Below, in pieces: positions 1 through 5,932 of a stretch of 6,331 nucleotides of DNA; position 1 is the first letter of the stretch, and every line of letters starts with the position of its first letter. The DNA comes from a bacterium. GTDB lineage: Bacteria; Thermosulfidibacterota; Thermosulfidibacteria; Thermosulfidibacterales; Thermosulfidibacteraceae. The position numbers were made by a program, and so were the translations under genes. The notes beneath the pieces were generated by a model, which searched no databases, had not been told where the DNA came from, and was given only the letters and a program-made list of their open reading frames with translations. The stretch is taken from the NCBI GenBank assembly GCA_027037155.1, contig JALWBK010000268.1, positions 1 to 6,331 of the forward strand, given 5' to 3'.

Positions 1-1145
1 TCCCTTGCTTTGGCAGCAGAAAGGGCCTTTTCCACTATGAGCTTGCCAACATCGGGGTATCTTTCAAGAAAGTCTGTAAGCTCCTCGGCAAAAAGGCTCT
101 CCACAATGCCCTTGACTTCAGAGTTGCCAAGCTTGGTCTTGGTCTGACCCTCAAACTGAGGGTTGGGTACCTTTACGCTGATAACCGCAGTTAATCCCTC
201 CCTCAGATCCTCACCAGTGAGCGTGCCTTTTAGTCCTTTCAGTAACCCGTTCTTTGTGGCAAACTGGTTTATGCATCGGGTGAAAGCACTTCTAAAGCCG
301 CTTACATGTGTTCCGCCGTCAACGGTTCTGATGTTGTTGGCAAAGGAGTAGAGGGTTTCGGTGTAGCCGGTGTTATGCTGAAAGGCTATGTCAACGATGA
401 CCCCATTCTGTTTTTTGCTCATATAGAAGATCTGTGGGTAAAGCGGCGTCTTACCCTCATTCAAATACTCCACGAGGGATTTGATACCGCCCTCGTAGTA
501 AAACTCCTCCTCCTTGTCGGTGCGCTCGTCCCTCAAAAGGATCCTGAGGCCCGGGTTTAAAAAGGCTAGTTCCCTCAACCTATTGGCAACGTAATCGTAG
601 CTTATGGTTATATCAGGAAATATCTCTCTATCGGGCAAAAAGGAGACTTTGGTACCGGTTTTTGTGGTGTCCCCTATCACCTCAAGGGGAGTGACAGGAG
701 TTCCTCGCTCATACCTCTGACGGTAGATCTTACCATCCCTTCTCACCTCAACTTCAAGCCATTCCGAAAGGGCGTTCACCACAGAGACACCCACGCCGTG
801 AAGACCACCGGACACCTTATAGACCGAGCTGTCAAACTTACCGCCAGCGTGAAGAGTGGTCATCACAACCTCAACGGCAGGCTTGCCCACCTCTGGGTGG
901 ATGTCCACAGGTATTCCCCTCCCATCATCCACCACGGTAATGGAATTGTCTATGTGAATTATCACCTTGATGTTCTTGCAAAAACCTGCAACAGCCTCGT
1001 CAACGCTGTTATCAACCACTTCAAAGATGAGATGATGCACTCCCTTAAAGTCGGTGCTTCCTATGTACATGGCAGGCCGCTTTCTAACGGCCTGCATTCC
1101 GTCAAGGACCTTTATCTGCTTCGCCGTATAGTTATTGGTCTCCAT
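1..1145 (-). CDS. gyrB: DNA gyrase subunit B, N-terminal part (runs off the left edge)
   Basis: This is the ATP-hydrolysing subunit of DNA gyrase, which with GyrA introduces negative supercoils ahead of replication and transcription. About 381 codons are present, from the start to the window edge. Visible in order are the RKRPAMYIG block (22-30), the GHKL ATPase N-box FEVVDN with the catalytic Glu at 42, DDGRGIP (73-79), the ATP-lid GGLHGVGVSVVNALS (113-127), and the transducer QTK loop (334-336) with its ATP-contacting Lys at 336. The TOPRIM domain and C-terminus lie outside the window. The ATG at 1145 is chosen because GGAGGA at 1160-1155 sits 9 bases before it. The in-frame ATG at 1151 overlaps the dnaN stop (TGATG) but has only 3 bases of spacing. 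ParE has the same domains; the place next to dnaN favours GyrB. No recF lies between the two genes. Confidence 0.95.
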   Translation of the reverse strand, partial: METNNYTAKQIKVLDGMQAVRKRPAMYIGSTDFKGVHHLIFEVVDNSVDEAVAGFCKNIKVIIHIDNSITVVDDGRGIPVDIHPEVGKPAVEVVMTTLHAGGKFDSSVYKVSGGLHGVGVSVVNALSEWLEVEVRRDGKIYRQRYERGTPVTPLEVIGDTTKTGTKVSFLPDREIFPDITISYDYVANRLRELAFLNPGLRILLRDERTDKEEEFYYEGGIKSLVEYLNEGKTPLYPQIFYMSKKQNGVIVDIAFQHNTGYTETLYSFANNIRTVDGGTHVSGFRSAFTRCINQFATKNGLLKGLKGTLTGEDLREGLTAVISVKVPNPQFEGQTKTKLGNSEVKGIVESLFAEELTDFLERYPDVGKLIVEKALSAAKAR

Positions 1146-1150
1146 ACCCA

Positions 1151-2287
1151 TCAATCCTCCAGCTTCAGGGGCATGATGATGTGAACATAATAAGGCACCT
1201 CGTCAGAGGATATCTTAACGGGCCACAAAGCCTCCCCAGTGTGTATCCTAACAACTTCGCTGTCAAAGGCAGACAGAGCCTCCATCAAATACTTAGCGTT
1301 GAGACCAAAGACGAAAGATGTACCTTTGGGCTCAGCTATTTCTATCTCCTGAGATGCGGTTCCTGCAAAGCCGGATTCTGGAGATACCATGGAGGAAACA
1401 ACTATAACGGAATCGTCAGGTAGAAACTCTATTCTTATACCTTTCACTTTATCCTCAGAGAACAGAGACACTCTCTTCGCAGCCTGCATAAACTCCTTGG
1501 TAGAAATGACAAACTCTTTATCAAAGCTATCTGGCAGCACCCTCTTGTAGTTGGGGTACTTACCCTCAAGCACTCTGCTAAAAACCTCAACATTGCCTGC
1601 CTTCATGTAAAAGTGGTTTTCAGAAAAGCCCACTTCTATAGCATCCACCTCAACCTTCTTTTCTAATACCTTCCTGATTTCCTGCACTCCCTTTTTGGGA
1701 ATTATCATTTCGAAATCCTCGGCATCTATACCTTCAAGACTTCTCTCTACCAAAGAGAGTCTATGTCCATCTGTAGAGACAAAGTGAAGTACATCTCCCT
1801 CTTTCTTGAAGAGCATTCCCATAAGTGGCATGGACACCGCATCGGTAGCAATGGAATAATAAACCTTGTCAAGGGCATCCAAGAAAACGTCTCTGCTCAA
1901 AAGGATTTTAGACTCTGGTACCTGGGGAAAGTCGGGAAACTCTTCCACATCCAAAGTTGGAAAAGCAGCCGAGATTCTCTCTACATTTATGGACAGGGAG
2001 CCTGCCTCGTTAAGTTCTATGTTTACCGGCATATCGGGAAGCTCTCTCACAAACTCAAAGAGTTTCTTGGCAGAAACTGCGATATTGAGGGTTTCGTGTA
2101 CCTCTGCCCATATGTCAACGGATATGCACTCTTCAAGGTTGGTTGCCTTAAGTCTCAAAACATCATCGCCAATTGTTTGAAAGACTATGGAAGTGAGTAT
2201 CGGATTTATAGCCTTCTTTTCTACAACGCCCTGTATCAAACTCAAGGCGCCGTGGAGAGAAGATCTATCGGTTAAACACTTGCCCAT
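1151..2287 (-). CDS. dnaN: DNA polymerase III beta sliding clamp
   Basis: DnaN forms the ring-shaped homodimer that holds the replicative polymerase on DNA and docks many repair proteins. The 378-residue length and three tandem clamp domains (roughly 1-122, 123-250, 251-378) fit the family, whose E. coli member has 366 residues. Diagnostic blocks are QGVVEKK (19-25), TDGHRL (172-177, part of the partner-binding pocket), GKYPNYKRVLP (242-252), GLNAKYLMEAL (328-338) and the C-terminal IIMPLKL (370-376), with a two-residue Glu-Asp tail. The ATG at 2287 is chosen over an in-frame start at 2314 because GGAGGT lies 6 bases upstream and the protein then begins at the usual family position. The gene follows dnaA after a 179-base spacer, so it may have its own promoter or use read-through. 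Its TGA abuts gyrB. Confidence 0.97.
   Translation of the reverse strand: MGKCLTDRSSLHGALSLIQGVVEKKAINPILTSIVFQTIGDDVLRLKATNLEECISVDIWAEVHETLNIAVSAKKLFEFVRELPDMPVNIELNEAGSLSINVERISAAFPTLDVEEFPDFPQVPESKILLSRDVFLDALDKVYYSIATDAVSMPLMGMLFKKEGDVLHFVSTDGHRLSLVERSLEGIDAEDFEMIIPKKGVQEIRKVLEKKVEVDAIEVGFSENHFYMKAGNVEVFSRVLEGKYPNYKRVLPDSFDKEFVISTKEFMQAAKRVSLFSEDKVKGIRIEFLPDDSVIVVSSMVSPESGFAGTASQEIEIAEPKGTSFVFGLNAKYLMEALSAFDSEVVRIHTGEALWPVKISSDEVPYYVHIIMPLKLED
1155..1160 (-). promoter_or_regulatory. Ribosome binding site for gyrB inside the end of dnaN
   Basis: GGAGGA lies within the last sense codons of dnaN (Leu-Glu-Asp). It is 9 bases from the ATG at 1145 and only 3 bases from the ATG at 1151, so it argues for the downstream start. 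Because it is buried in the end of dnaN, gyrB translation is probably coupled to dnaN. Confidence 0.75.
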
Positions 2288-2293
2288 GGTTTT

Positions 2294-2299
2294 ACCTCC
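2294..2299 (-). promoter_or_regulatory. Ribosome binding site deciding the dnaN start
   Basis: GGAGGT is 6 bases before the ATG at 2287. The in-frame ATG at 2314 lies upstream of this site, so a protein starting there would place the Shine-Dalgarno sequence inside coding sequence and add nine residues not expected for DnaN. Confidence 0.8.
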
Positions 2300-2346
2300 A
2301 CATCTGTTTGGCATTGATATTATTAACGCTTCTTTCTATATGCAAG

Positions 2347-2370
2347 GCCTTTAGTCTTAGTAGTAAAGGC
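2347..2370. repeat. Perfect 7-bp inverted repeat with a 10-base loop
   Basis: GCCTTTA at 2347-2353 is mirrored by TAAAGGC at 2364-2370 around a 10-base loop. Neither strand shows a following T-run, so a simple intrinsic terminator for dnaA is not supported. The loop and right arm contain in-phase TAG, TAG and TAA triplets (2358-2366), with another TAG at 2352-2354. It may be a transcript hairpin in the dnaN leader or a DNA element. Confidence 0.5.
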
Positions 2371-2466
2371 TGTTGGTGTGTTGGAAAAGGTGTATATGTT
2401 CTGGTAAATTCGCACTTTCGGCTGTGGAGTGAGTTTTTGATTTCCTGTGGGATGGTGTGGGGCCGT

Positions 2467-3789
2467 TTAGATTTCAATCCTTCTCCTCAGGTCTTCCACG
2501 GTGTTTTGGATATTTGGATCAGTTTTCAACAGATTTTCTATCTTCTTTATGCCATGGTGAACCGACGAGTGATCCATTCCCCCAAAGAGCTCGCCTATCT
2601 CAGGCAGCGATAGAGATGTAACCTGCCTTATCAGGTACATGGCTATCTGTCGGGGTAGCACAATGTTTTTGGTGCGTTTTTTGGACTTCAAGTCGCTGGG
2701 CTTGAGGTTGAAGTGTTCGGCAACGATTTTTATGATGCTGTTGGGGGAAAGATCCTCTTCTTGATACGGGTACATGCTATCCAGTATCTGTCTTGCCGTT
2801 TCAAGATCTACCTTTCTGTGTAAAAGGGATGCCATGGCGCTGATTTTGACCAGACAGCCCTCAAGCTCCCTAACGTTAGTCCTAATTCTTTTGGCAATGA
2901 GGTAGGCTACCTCGTCTGGGAGATCAATACCTTCGTTTTCGGCCTTTTTCTTTAGTATAGCTATTCTTGTTTCAAGGTCCGGGGGCTTTATGTCTGCTAT
3001 AAGGCCCCACTGGAACCTGCTCTTTAGTCTCTCCTCAATGTGGTCCATCTCTGCCGGGGGTCTATCGGAGGAGAGCACTATCTGCTTTCCTTCATTGTGA
3101 AGCTCGTTGAAGGTGTGGAAGAACTCTTCCTGGGTTCTGTCTTTGCCGGCAATGAACTGGATGTCGTCTATGAGCAGTATGTCGGTTCTGCGGTACTTCT
3201 TGCGAAAACTGCTCATCTTGTCGTTCTTGATGCTGTCTATAAGCTCGTTCATGAATTTTTCTGCAGAGGTGTAGGTAACGCTTAGATTTGGGTGCTCTTT
3301 TAGGACCTTGTGGGCGATGGCGTGGAGGAGGTGGGTTTTGCCAAGTCCCACACCGCCGTAGATGAACAGGGGGTTGTACACCTTACCCGGCTTTTCTGAT
3401 ACCGCCAGAGCAGAGGCGTGGGCAAACTGGTTGCTGGGTCCTACCACAAAGTTTTCAAAGGTGTACTTGGGGTTGAGGTTGGGCTTTGGGGGACTTTGGA
3501 GGTTGGTCTGTTGCTGAGGTTGGGCTTTTGCCTTTCCGTTTTTCTTGGCGATTTCGTACTCCAAGAGTACTTCGTTAAGTCCCAAAATGCCCTTTAGCTC
3601 TTCAACAATGGCGCTTTCAAAGTTTTCCGATATCCAGCTCTTGTAGAACCTGTTGGGAACTTTAAGGACTATTTTGTTACCCTCAATGCTGGATATGGAG
3701 GAGGGTTTGAGCCATGTCTCTATACTGCTGGACGGAATTCTCTCCTCCAATCTGGTGAGCACCATGTACCAGACTTCTCTAAGCTCCAT
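2467..3789 (-). CDS. dnaA: Chromosomal replication initiator protein DnaA
   Basis: DnaA is the AAA+ initiator that binds DnaA boxes at oriC, forms an ATP-dependent filament, melts the origin and helps load the DnaB helicase. All four domains fit in 440 residues. Domain I is about 1-80. A short Gln/Pro/Asn-rich linker covers about 84-108. The AAA+ core has Walker A GGVGLGKT (145-152), the initiator-specific helix region (182-203), Walker B LLIDD (205-209), sensor 1 SSD (240-242), the arginine finger at R258 in RLKSRF and sensor II R307 in NVRELEG. Domain IV has the basic loop KKRTKNIVLPRQ (370-381) and the signature DHSSVHHGIKKI (406-417), a variant of the usual DHTTVLHA form. The ATG at 3789 has GGAGA 5 bases upstream. 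DnaA-box-like sites lie just upstream, which suggests autoregulation and an adjacent origin. Confidence 0.98.
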   Translation of the reverse strand: MELREVWYMVLTRLEERIPSSSIETWLKPSSISSIEGNKIVLKVPNRFYKSWISENFESAIVEELKGILGLNEVLLEYEIAKKNGKAKAQPQQQTNLQSPPKPNLNPKYTFENFVVGPSNQFAHASALAVSEKPGKVYNPLFIYGGVGLGKTHLLHAIAHKVLKEHPNLSVTYTSAEKFMNELIDSIKNDKMSSFRKKYRRTDILLIDDIQFIAGKDRTQEEFFHTFNELHNEGKQIVLSSDRPPAEMDHIEERLKSRFQWGLIADIKPPDLETRIAILKKKAENEGIDLPDEVAYLIAKRIRTNVRELEGCLVKISAMASLLHRKVDLETARQILDSMYPYQEEDLSPNSIIKIVAEHFNLKPSDLKSKKRTKNIVLPRQIAMYLIRQVTSLSLPEIGELFGGMDHSSVHHGIKKIENLLKTDPNIQNTVEDLRRRIEI

Positions 3790-3809
3790 TAGTTTCTCCG
3801 CTTTTTCCG

Positions 3810-3840
3810 TTTTCCACAGCCGTTAGCGAAAAAATCCACA
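3810..3840 (+). promoter_or_regulatory. DnaA-box-like pair in the dnaA leader
   Basis: TTTTCCACA at 3810-3818 has one mismatch to TTATCCACA. AAATCCACA at 3832-3840 has two. Both are on the plus strand, with starts 22 bases apart, and they lie between the AT-rich stretch and the dnaA ribosome binding site. DnaA binding here could take part in origin function or in autoregulation. Confidence 0.55.
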
Positions 3841-3847
3841 ATGGAAA

Positions 3848-3876
3848 TTTATTGTTTTTCAATAACTTACAACCAA
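3848..3876 (-). promoter_or_regulatory. Weak candidate promoter for dnaA
   Basis: On the minus strand TTGGTT (3876-3871) and AATAAA (3853-3848) are 17 bases apart. They match the sigma-70 -35 and -10 consensus at three and four of six positions. Transcription would begin near 3841 and the leader would include the DnaA-box-like pair at 3810-3840. The match is poor, so this is only a possibility. Confidence 0.22.
3849..3865. repeat. AT-rich inverted repeat TTATTG-TTTTT-CAATAA
   Basis: Six-base perfect arms at 3849-3854 and 3860-3865 surround five T residues. The repeat sits in the most AT-rich part of the candidate origin, between the two groups of DnaA-box-like sites. It could assist strand opening or bind a dyad-recognising protein. 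On the minus strand it overlaps a weak dnaA promoter candidate. Confidence 0.5.
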
Positions 3877-3898
3877 ACCCGCGGAAAAGCTTTAAAAA

Positions 3899-3937
3899 CT
3901 TTCCACAGAGTTTTCCACATCCTTTGACTGTGGAATT
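3899..3937. promoter_or_regulatory. Cluster of three DnaA-box-like sites
   Basis: CTTTCCACA (3899-3907, two mismatches to TTATCCACA) and TTTTCCACA (3911-3919, one mismatch) are on the plus strand with starts 12 bases apart. AATTCCACA on the minus strand (3937-3929) has three mismatches. The outer pair forms an inverted repeat: TTCCACAG at 3901-3908 against CTGTGGAA at 3928-3935. Three CCACA cores in 39 bases is far above chance and supports a DnaA-binding array. Confidence 0.6.
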
Positions 3938-3967
3938 TAGGATATTCATCTTATAACAGATACCACT

Positions 3968-3973
3968 GGGGGT
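3968..3973 (+). promoter_or_regulatory. Ribosome binding site for folK
   Basis: GGGGGT lies 4 bases before the folK ATG at 3978. It is a slightly off-consensus purine block, but no other site stands out, and the encoded protein begins at the normal family position. Confidence 0.5.
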
Positions 3974-3977
3974 ATCA

Positions 3978-4484
3978 ATGCAAAGGTACGTTTTGTGTCT
4001 GGGCTCTAATCTGGGAAGCAGGCTGCATAATATTTTCAAAGCTCTCGCTTTTCTCACAAGATACATGAAGGTGTTGCGTGTATCTGGCGTTTATCTTACC
4101 GAGCCTGTGGGACCTCCTCAGGGCTGGTTTCTTAATGTTTCTGTTCTTGTGCTTTTTGATGGTAATCCACCAGAGCTGCTTGACCTGTGTAAGAAAGCAG
4201 AAGTAGCACTGGGCAGGGTTCAAAGGTACAGGTGGGGACCCAGAGAGATAGACGTGGACATTATTTGGTGGGAAGGGAGCGTTTACGAAAGCGATGTACT
4301 GGTTCTGCCTCATGTCAGGTGGCACGAGAGAAGGTTTGTGGTGAGGACGTTAAAAGACTTGGGGTTTGAGAGGGTCAACGGCTTTTGTCTTGAAGAGCTG
4401 GAGCGTACTTTGAGAGGGCAGGTGGTAATCCCCGTTGCTTCAGCCAAGGTATTTCTTGAATTCTTTCTTGACAGTCTCAAATAA
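3978..4484 (+). CDS. folK: 6-hydroxymethyl-7,8-dihydropterin pyrophosphokinase (HPPK)
   Basis: FolK transfers pyrophosphate from ATP to 6-hydroxymethyl-7,8-dihydropterin, the step before dihydropteroate synthase in cytosolic folate synthesis. The 168-residue product is close to the usual length (159 in E. coli). Family blocks are LGSNLG (8-13), EPVGPPQGWFLN (42-53), and RWGPREIDVDII (85-96), whose Asp 92 and Asp 94 correspond to the Mg-binding pair. LPHVRWHERRFV (110-121) is the conserved C-terminal loop. The ATG at 3978 gives the expected N-terminus. It is the only plus-strand gene here and diverges from dnaA across the candidate origin. Its last 45 bases are antisense to the 3' end of tmk, leaving no intergenic room for a separate terminator. 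No folP or folB neighbour is visible. Confidence 0.93.
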   Translation: MQRYVLCLGSNLGSRLHNIFKALAFLTRYMKVLRVSGVYLTEPVGPPQGWFLNVSVLVLFDGNPPELLDLCKKAEVALGRVQRYRWGPREIDVDIIWWEGSVYESDVLVLPHVRWHERRFVVRTLKDLGFERVNGFCLEELERTLRGQVVIPVASAKVFLEFFLDSLK

Positions 4485-5042
4485 TTGCTCTGGTTTGAGC
4501 TTGCCGTTGAGTACCTTACAGTTTGGTAGACCCTTGGATAGCTCAAGGTACCCTCTTCTCACGCGCTTGTGGAAGTCCAGATCTTCACTCTCTATTCTGT
4601 CTTTTTTATTGAGTCTCTTTAGCGAGATGGCAGGGTCTATGTCTATGACGAAGATTATGTGAGGTGCTATGTTCTGGATGGCGACGGCGTTGAGGTCTTT
4701 CAGCTTTTCTATGTCCATTAGCTTTCTTCCATAGCCCTGGTAGGCTAAGGTGGAGAGAAAGCATCTGTCGGACACTACCCATTTCCCTGATGAGAGAGCT
4801 GACTTCAAAATCTTTTCTGTGTGCTCTGCCCTATCTGCAAGATAAAGAAAGAGTTCACAAAAGGGGCTTACGCTTTCGTTAAGAACTATTTCTCTCAGTT
4901 TTGCTCCAACTAGGGTGCCTCCGGGTTCTCGGGTTAGTATTGTGTCTATGCCCGATTCTTTAAGCCACCTATAGGTCATGTGGGCCAGCGTGGTTTTGCC
5001 GCAGCCCTCAATTCCTTCAAAGGCAATGTAGATTCCCTTCAA
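4440..5042 (-). CDS. tmk: Thymidylate kinase (dTMP kinase)
   Basis: Tmk phosphorylates dTMP to dTDP with ATP, an essential step towards dTTP. The 200-residue product shows the P-loop [10 protein letters not shown] (9-18), the substrate motif TREPGGT (37-43), the catalytic-region [13 protein letters not shown] (91-103) and a lid with DRIES and FHKRVRRGY (148-152, 157-165). Cys occupies the place that is Tyr in the common DRY form; E. coli has His there, so activity is not in doubt. Basic residues in the lid and none in the variable P-loop positions resemble the bacterial type II pattern. The start is TTG at 5042, supported by GGAG 8 bases upstream (5054-5051) and by the motif position. TTGA overlaps the argB stop, so translation is probably coupled. 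The 3' end overlaps convergent folK. Confidence 0.95.
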   Translation of the reverse strand: MKGIYIAFEGIEGCGKTTLAHMTYRWLKESGIDTILTREPGGTLVGAKLREIVLNESVSPFCELFLYLADRAEHTEKILKSALSSGKWVVSDRCFLSTLAYQGYGRKLMDIEKLKDLNAVAIQNIAPHIIFVIDIDPAISLKRLNKKDRIESEDLDFHKRVRRGYLELSKGLPNCKVLNGKLKPEQLFETVKKEFKKYLG

Positions 5043-5932
5043 AGCACGATCTCCGTTCCTATGCCAGTGTCGGTGAATAGTTCAAGGATTATGCAGTGAG
5101 GTATGGTGCCGTTGACGATGTGCACCTTCTTAACACCCTTTTCTAAGGCATCTATGGCGGCGCGTATCTTTGGGATCATGCCGCCGGAAAGCTCGCCGCT
5201 TTCTATCATCTCCAGTGCCCTTTCCTTCGGCAGGGTTGGGATGAGCTTGCCGTGGGAGTCAAGCACGCCATCAACGTCGGTCATGAAGACGAGTCGCTCT
5301 GCCAGGGCGGCGCTGGCGATTTTGGAAGCCACCCAGTCGGCGTTGATGTTGTAGGGCGTTCCGTTTTCATCAACTCCTATGGGAGCTATGATGGGAATGA
5401 ACCTCTCTCTTGCCAGTATGTTGAGTATGGTGGGATCCACCTTTACCACCTCTCCCACATGTCCTAAATCAATGATTTCCGGAGCCTGTGCCTGCGGGGC
5501 GCTGTTTTCTAAATAGAGCTTCTTTGCCAAGAAGAGCAGGCCATCCTTTCCCGTAAGTCCCACCGCCGATCCGCCGTGCTTGTTGATCAGGGCCACTATT
5601 TCTTTGTTCACCTTGCCTCCAAGAACCATCTCCACTATGTCCATGGTTTCCCTGTCGGTAACCCTCATGCCCTGTATGAACCTTGACTCTTTGCCCATCT
5701 TTTTCATGGTTTCTCCTATCTGTGGCCCTCCGCCGTGCACCACGATGGGATTTATCCCTATGTACTTCATGAGAACGATATCTTTTGCGAAGCTTTCCTT
5801 TAAGTGTTCGTCCACCATGGCGTGTCCGCCGTACTTTATCACGATGGTCTTGCCAAAGAACTTCCTTATGTAGGGAAGCGCTTCAAGAAGTATACTCGCC
5901 TTTTCTACCAGTTCCTGTAGCTTCCCGTCCAT
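5039..5932 (-). CDS. argB: Acetylglutamate kinase
   Basis: ArgB phosphorylates N-acetyl-L-glutamate with ATP, the second step of arginine synthesis. The 297-residue protein has the amino-acid-kinase fold: KYGGHAM (33-39, phosphate-binding Lys), HGGGPQI (66-72), GMRVTD (88-93), GLTGKDG (125-131), NINAD (195-199), MTDVDGVL (217-224), GGMIPKI (250-256) and [10 protein letters not shown] (286-295). The N-terminal helix before [10 protein letters not shown] and the C-terminal block resemble arginine-inhibited hexameric enzymes, so feedback control by arginine is likely but inferred. The ATG at 5932 is preferred over an upstream in-frame TTG at 5953 because AGGAG (5944-5940) sits 7 bases before it, and family proteins begin about here. 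The gene overlaps nnrD by 28 bases and tmk by 4. No other arg gene is visible in the window. Confidence 0.96.
   Translation of the reverse strand: MDGKLQELVEKASILLEALPYIRKFFGKTIVIKYGGHAMVDEHLKESFAKDIVLMKYIGINPIVVHGGGPQIGETMKKMGKESRFIQGMRVTDRETMDIVEMVLGGKVNKEIVALINKHGGSAVGLTGKDGLLFLAKKLYLENSAPQAQAPEIIDLGHVGEVVKVDPTILNILARERFIPIIAPIGVDENGTPYNINADWVASKIASAALAERLVFMTDVDGVLDSHGKLIPTLPKERALEMIESGELSGGMIPKIRAAIDALEKGVKKVHIVNGTIPHCIILELFTDTGIGTEIVL
5051..5054 (-). promoter_or_regulatory. Ribosome binding site supporting the TTG start of tmk
   Basis: GGAG lies inside the last codons of argB, 8 bases before the TTG at 5042. No in-frame ATG is available between it and the P-loop, so the site supports the unusual initiation codon. 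Confidence 0.65.

Larger units (their letters stand above)
2288..2466. other. dnaA-dnaN intergenic spacer, possible origin or promoter region
   Basis: No coding sequence is supported in these 179 bases. Besides the dnaN ribosome binding site, they hold a perfect 7-bp inverted repeat (2347-2370) and TGTGG words on the plus strand at 2423, 2446 and 2456, plus one on the minus strand at 2302-2298. TGTGG is the complement of the CCACA core of DnaA boxes, but the full 9-mers match TTATCCACA poorly. The stretch could carry a dnaN promoter or a second DnaA-binding region; no clear -35/-10 pair stood out. It is too short for a typical protein gene. Confidence 0.5.
3790..3977. other. oriC: Candidate replication origin (oriC) between dnaA and folK
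   Basis: This 188-base non-coding gap separates divergent dnaA and folK. It holds five CCACA-core sites in two groups, 3810-3840 and 3899-3937, two of which (TTTTCCACA) differ from the classical TTATCCACA box at one position. Between the groups lies a very AT-rich stretch, 3841-3870 with 24 of 30 A/T, a natural candidate for the unwinding element. A GC block CCGCGG at 3879-3884 separates it from the right-hand boxes. Position beside dnaA, box clustering and AT-richness fit oriC, but function is inferred. The same sites may repress dnaA transcription. Confidence 0.65.

Noticed and set aside
798..1184. 128-codon plus-strand reading frame
   Set aside because: It is antisense to the highly conserved GyrB ATPase region and runs into the dnaN end; its composition is that of a shadow frame.
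1763..2275. 170-codon plus-strand reading frame
   Set aside because: It is wholly antisense to dnaN, shows no recognisable motif, and the minus-strand frame is an unmistakable sliding clamp.
2347..2370. Intrinsic terminator after dnaA
   Set aside because: The hairpin is real but no T-run follows on the minus strand, and it lies about 100 bases beyond the dnaA stop.
2292..2477. 61-codon minus-strand reading frame in the dnaA-dnaN spacer
   Set aside because: It begins inside dnaA and crosses the hairpin and the dnaN ribosome binding site; no motif or convincing start, so it is treated as chance.
3924..3957. Sigma-70 promoter for folK (TTGACT at 3924 and TATAAC at 3952)
   Set aside because: Each half resembles the consensus, but the spacing is 22 bases, well beyond the usual 16-18, so it is not called as a feature.
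3975..4325. 116-codon minus-strand reading frame opposite folK
   Set aside because: folK carries all HPPK motifs in the plus strand; the opposite frame has no family signature.
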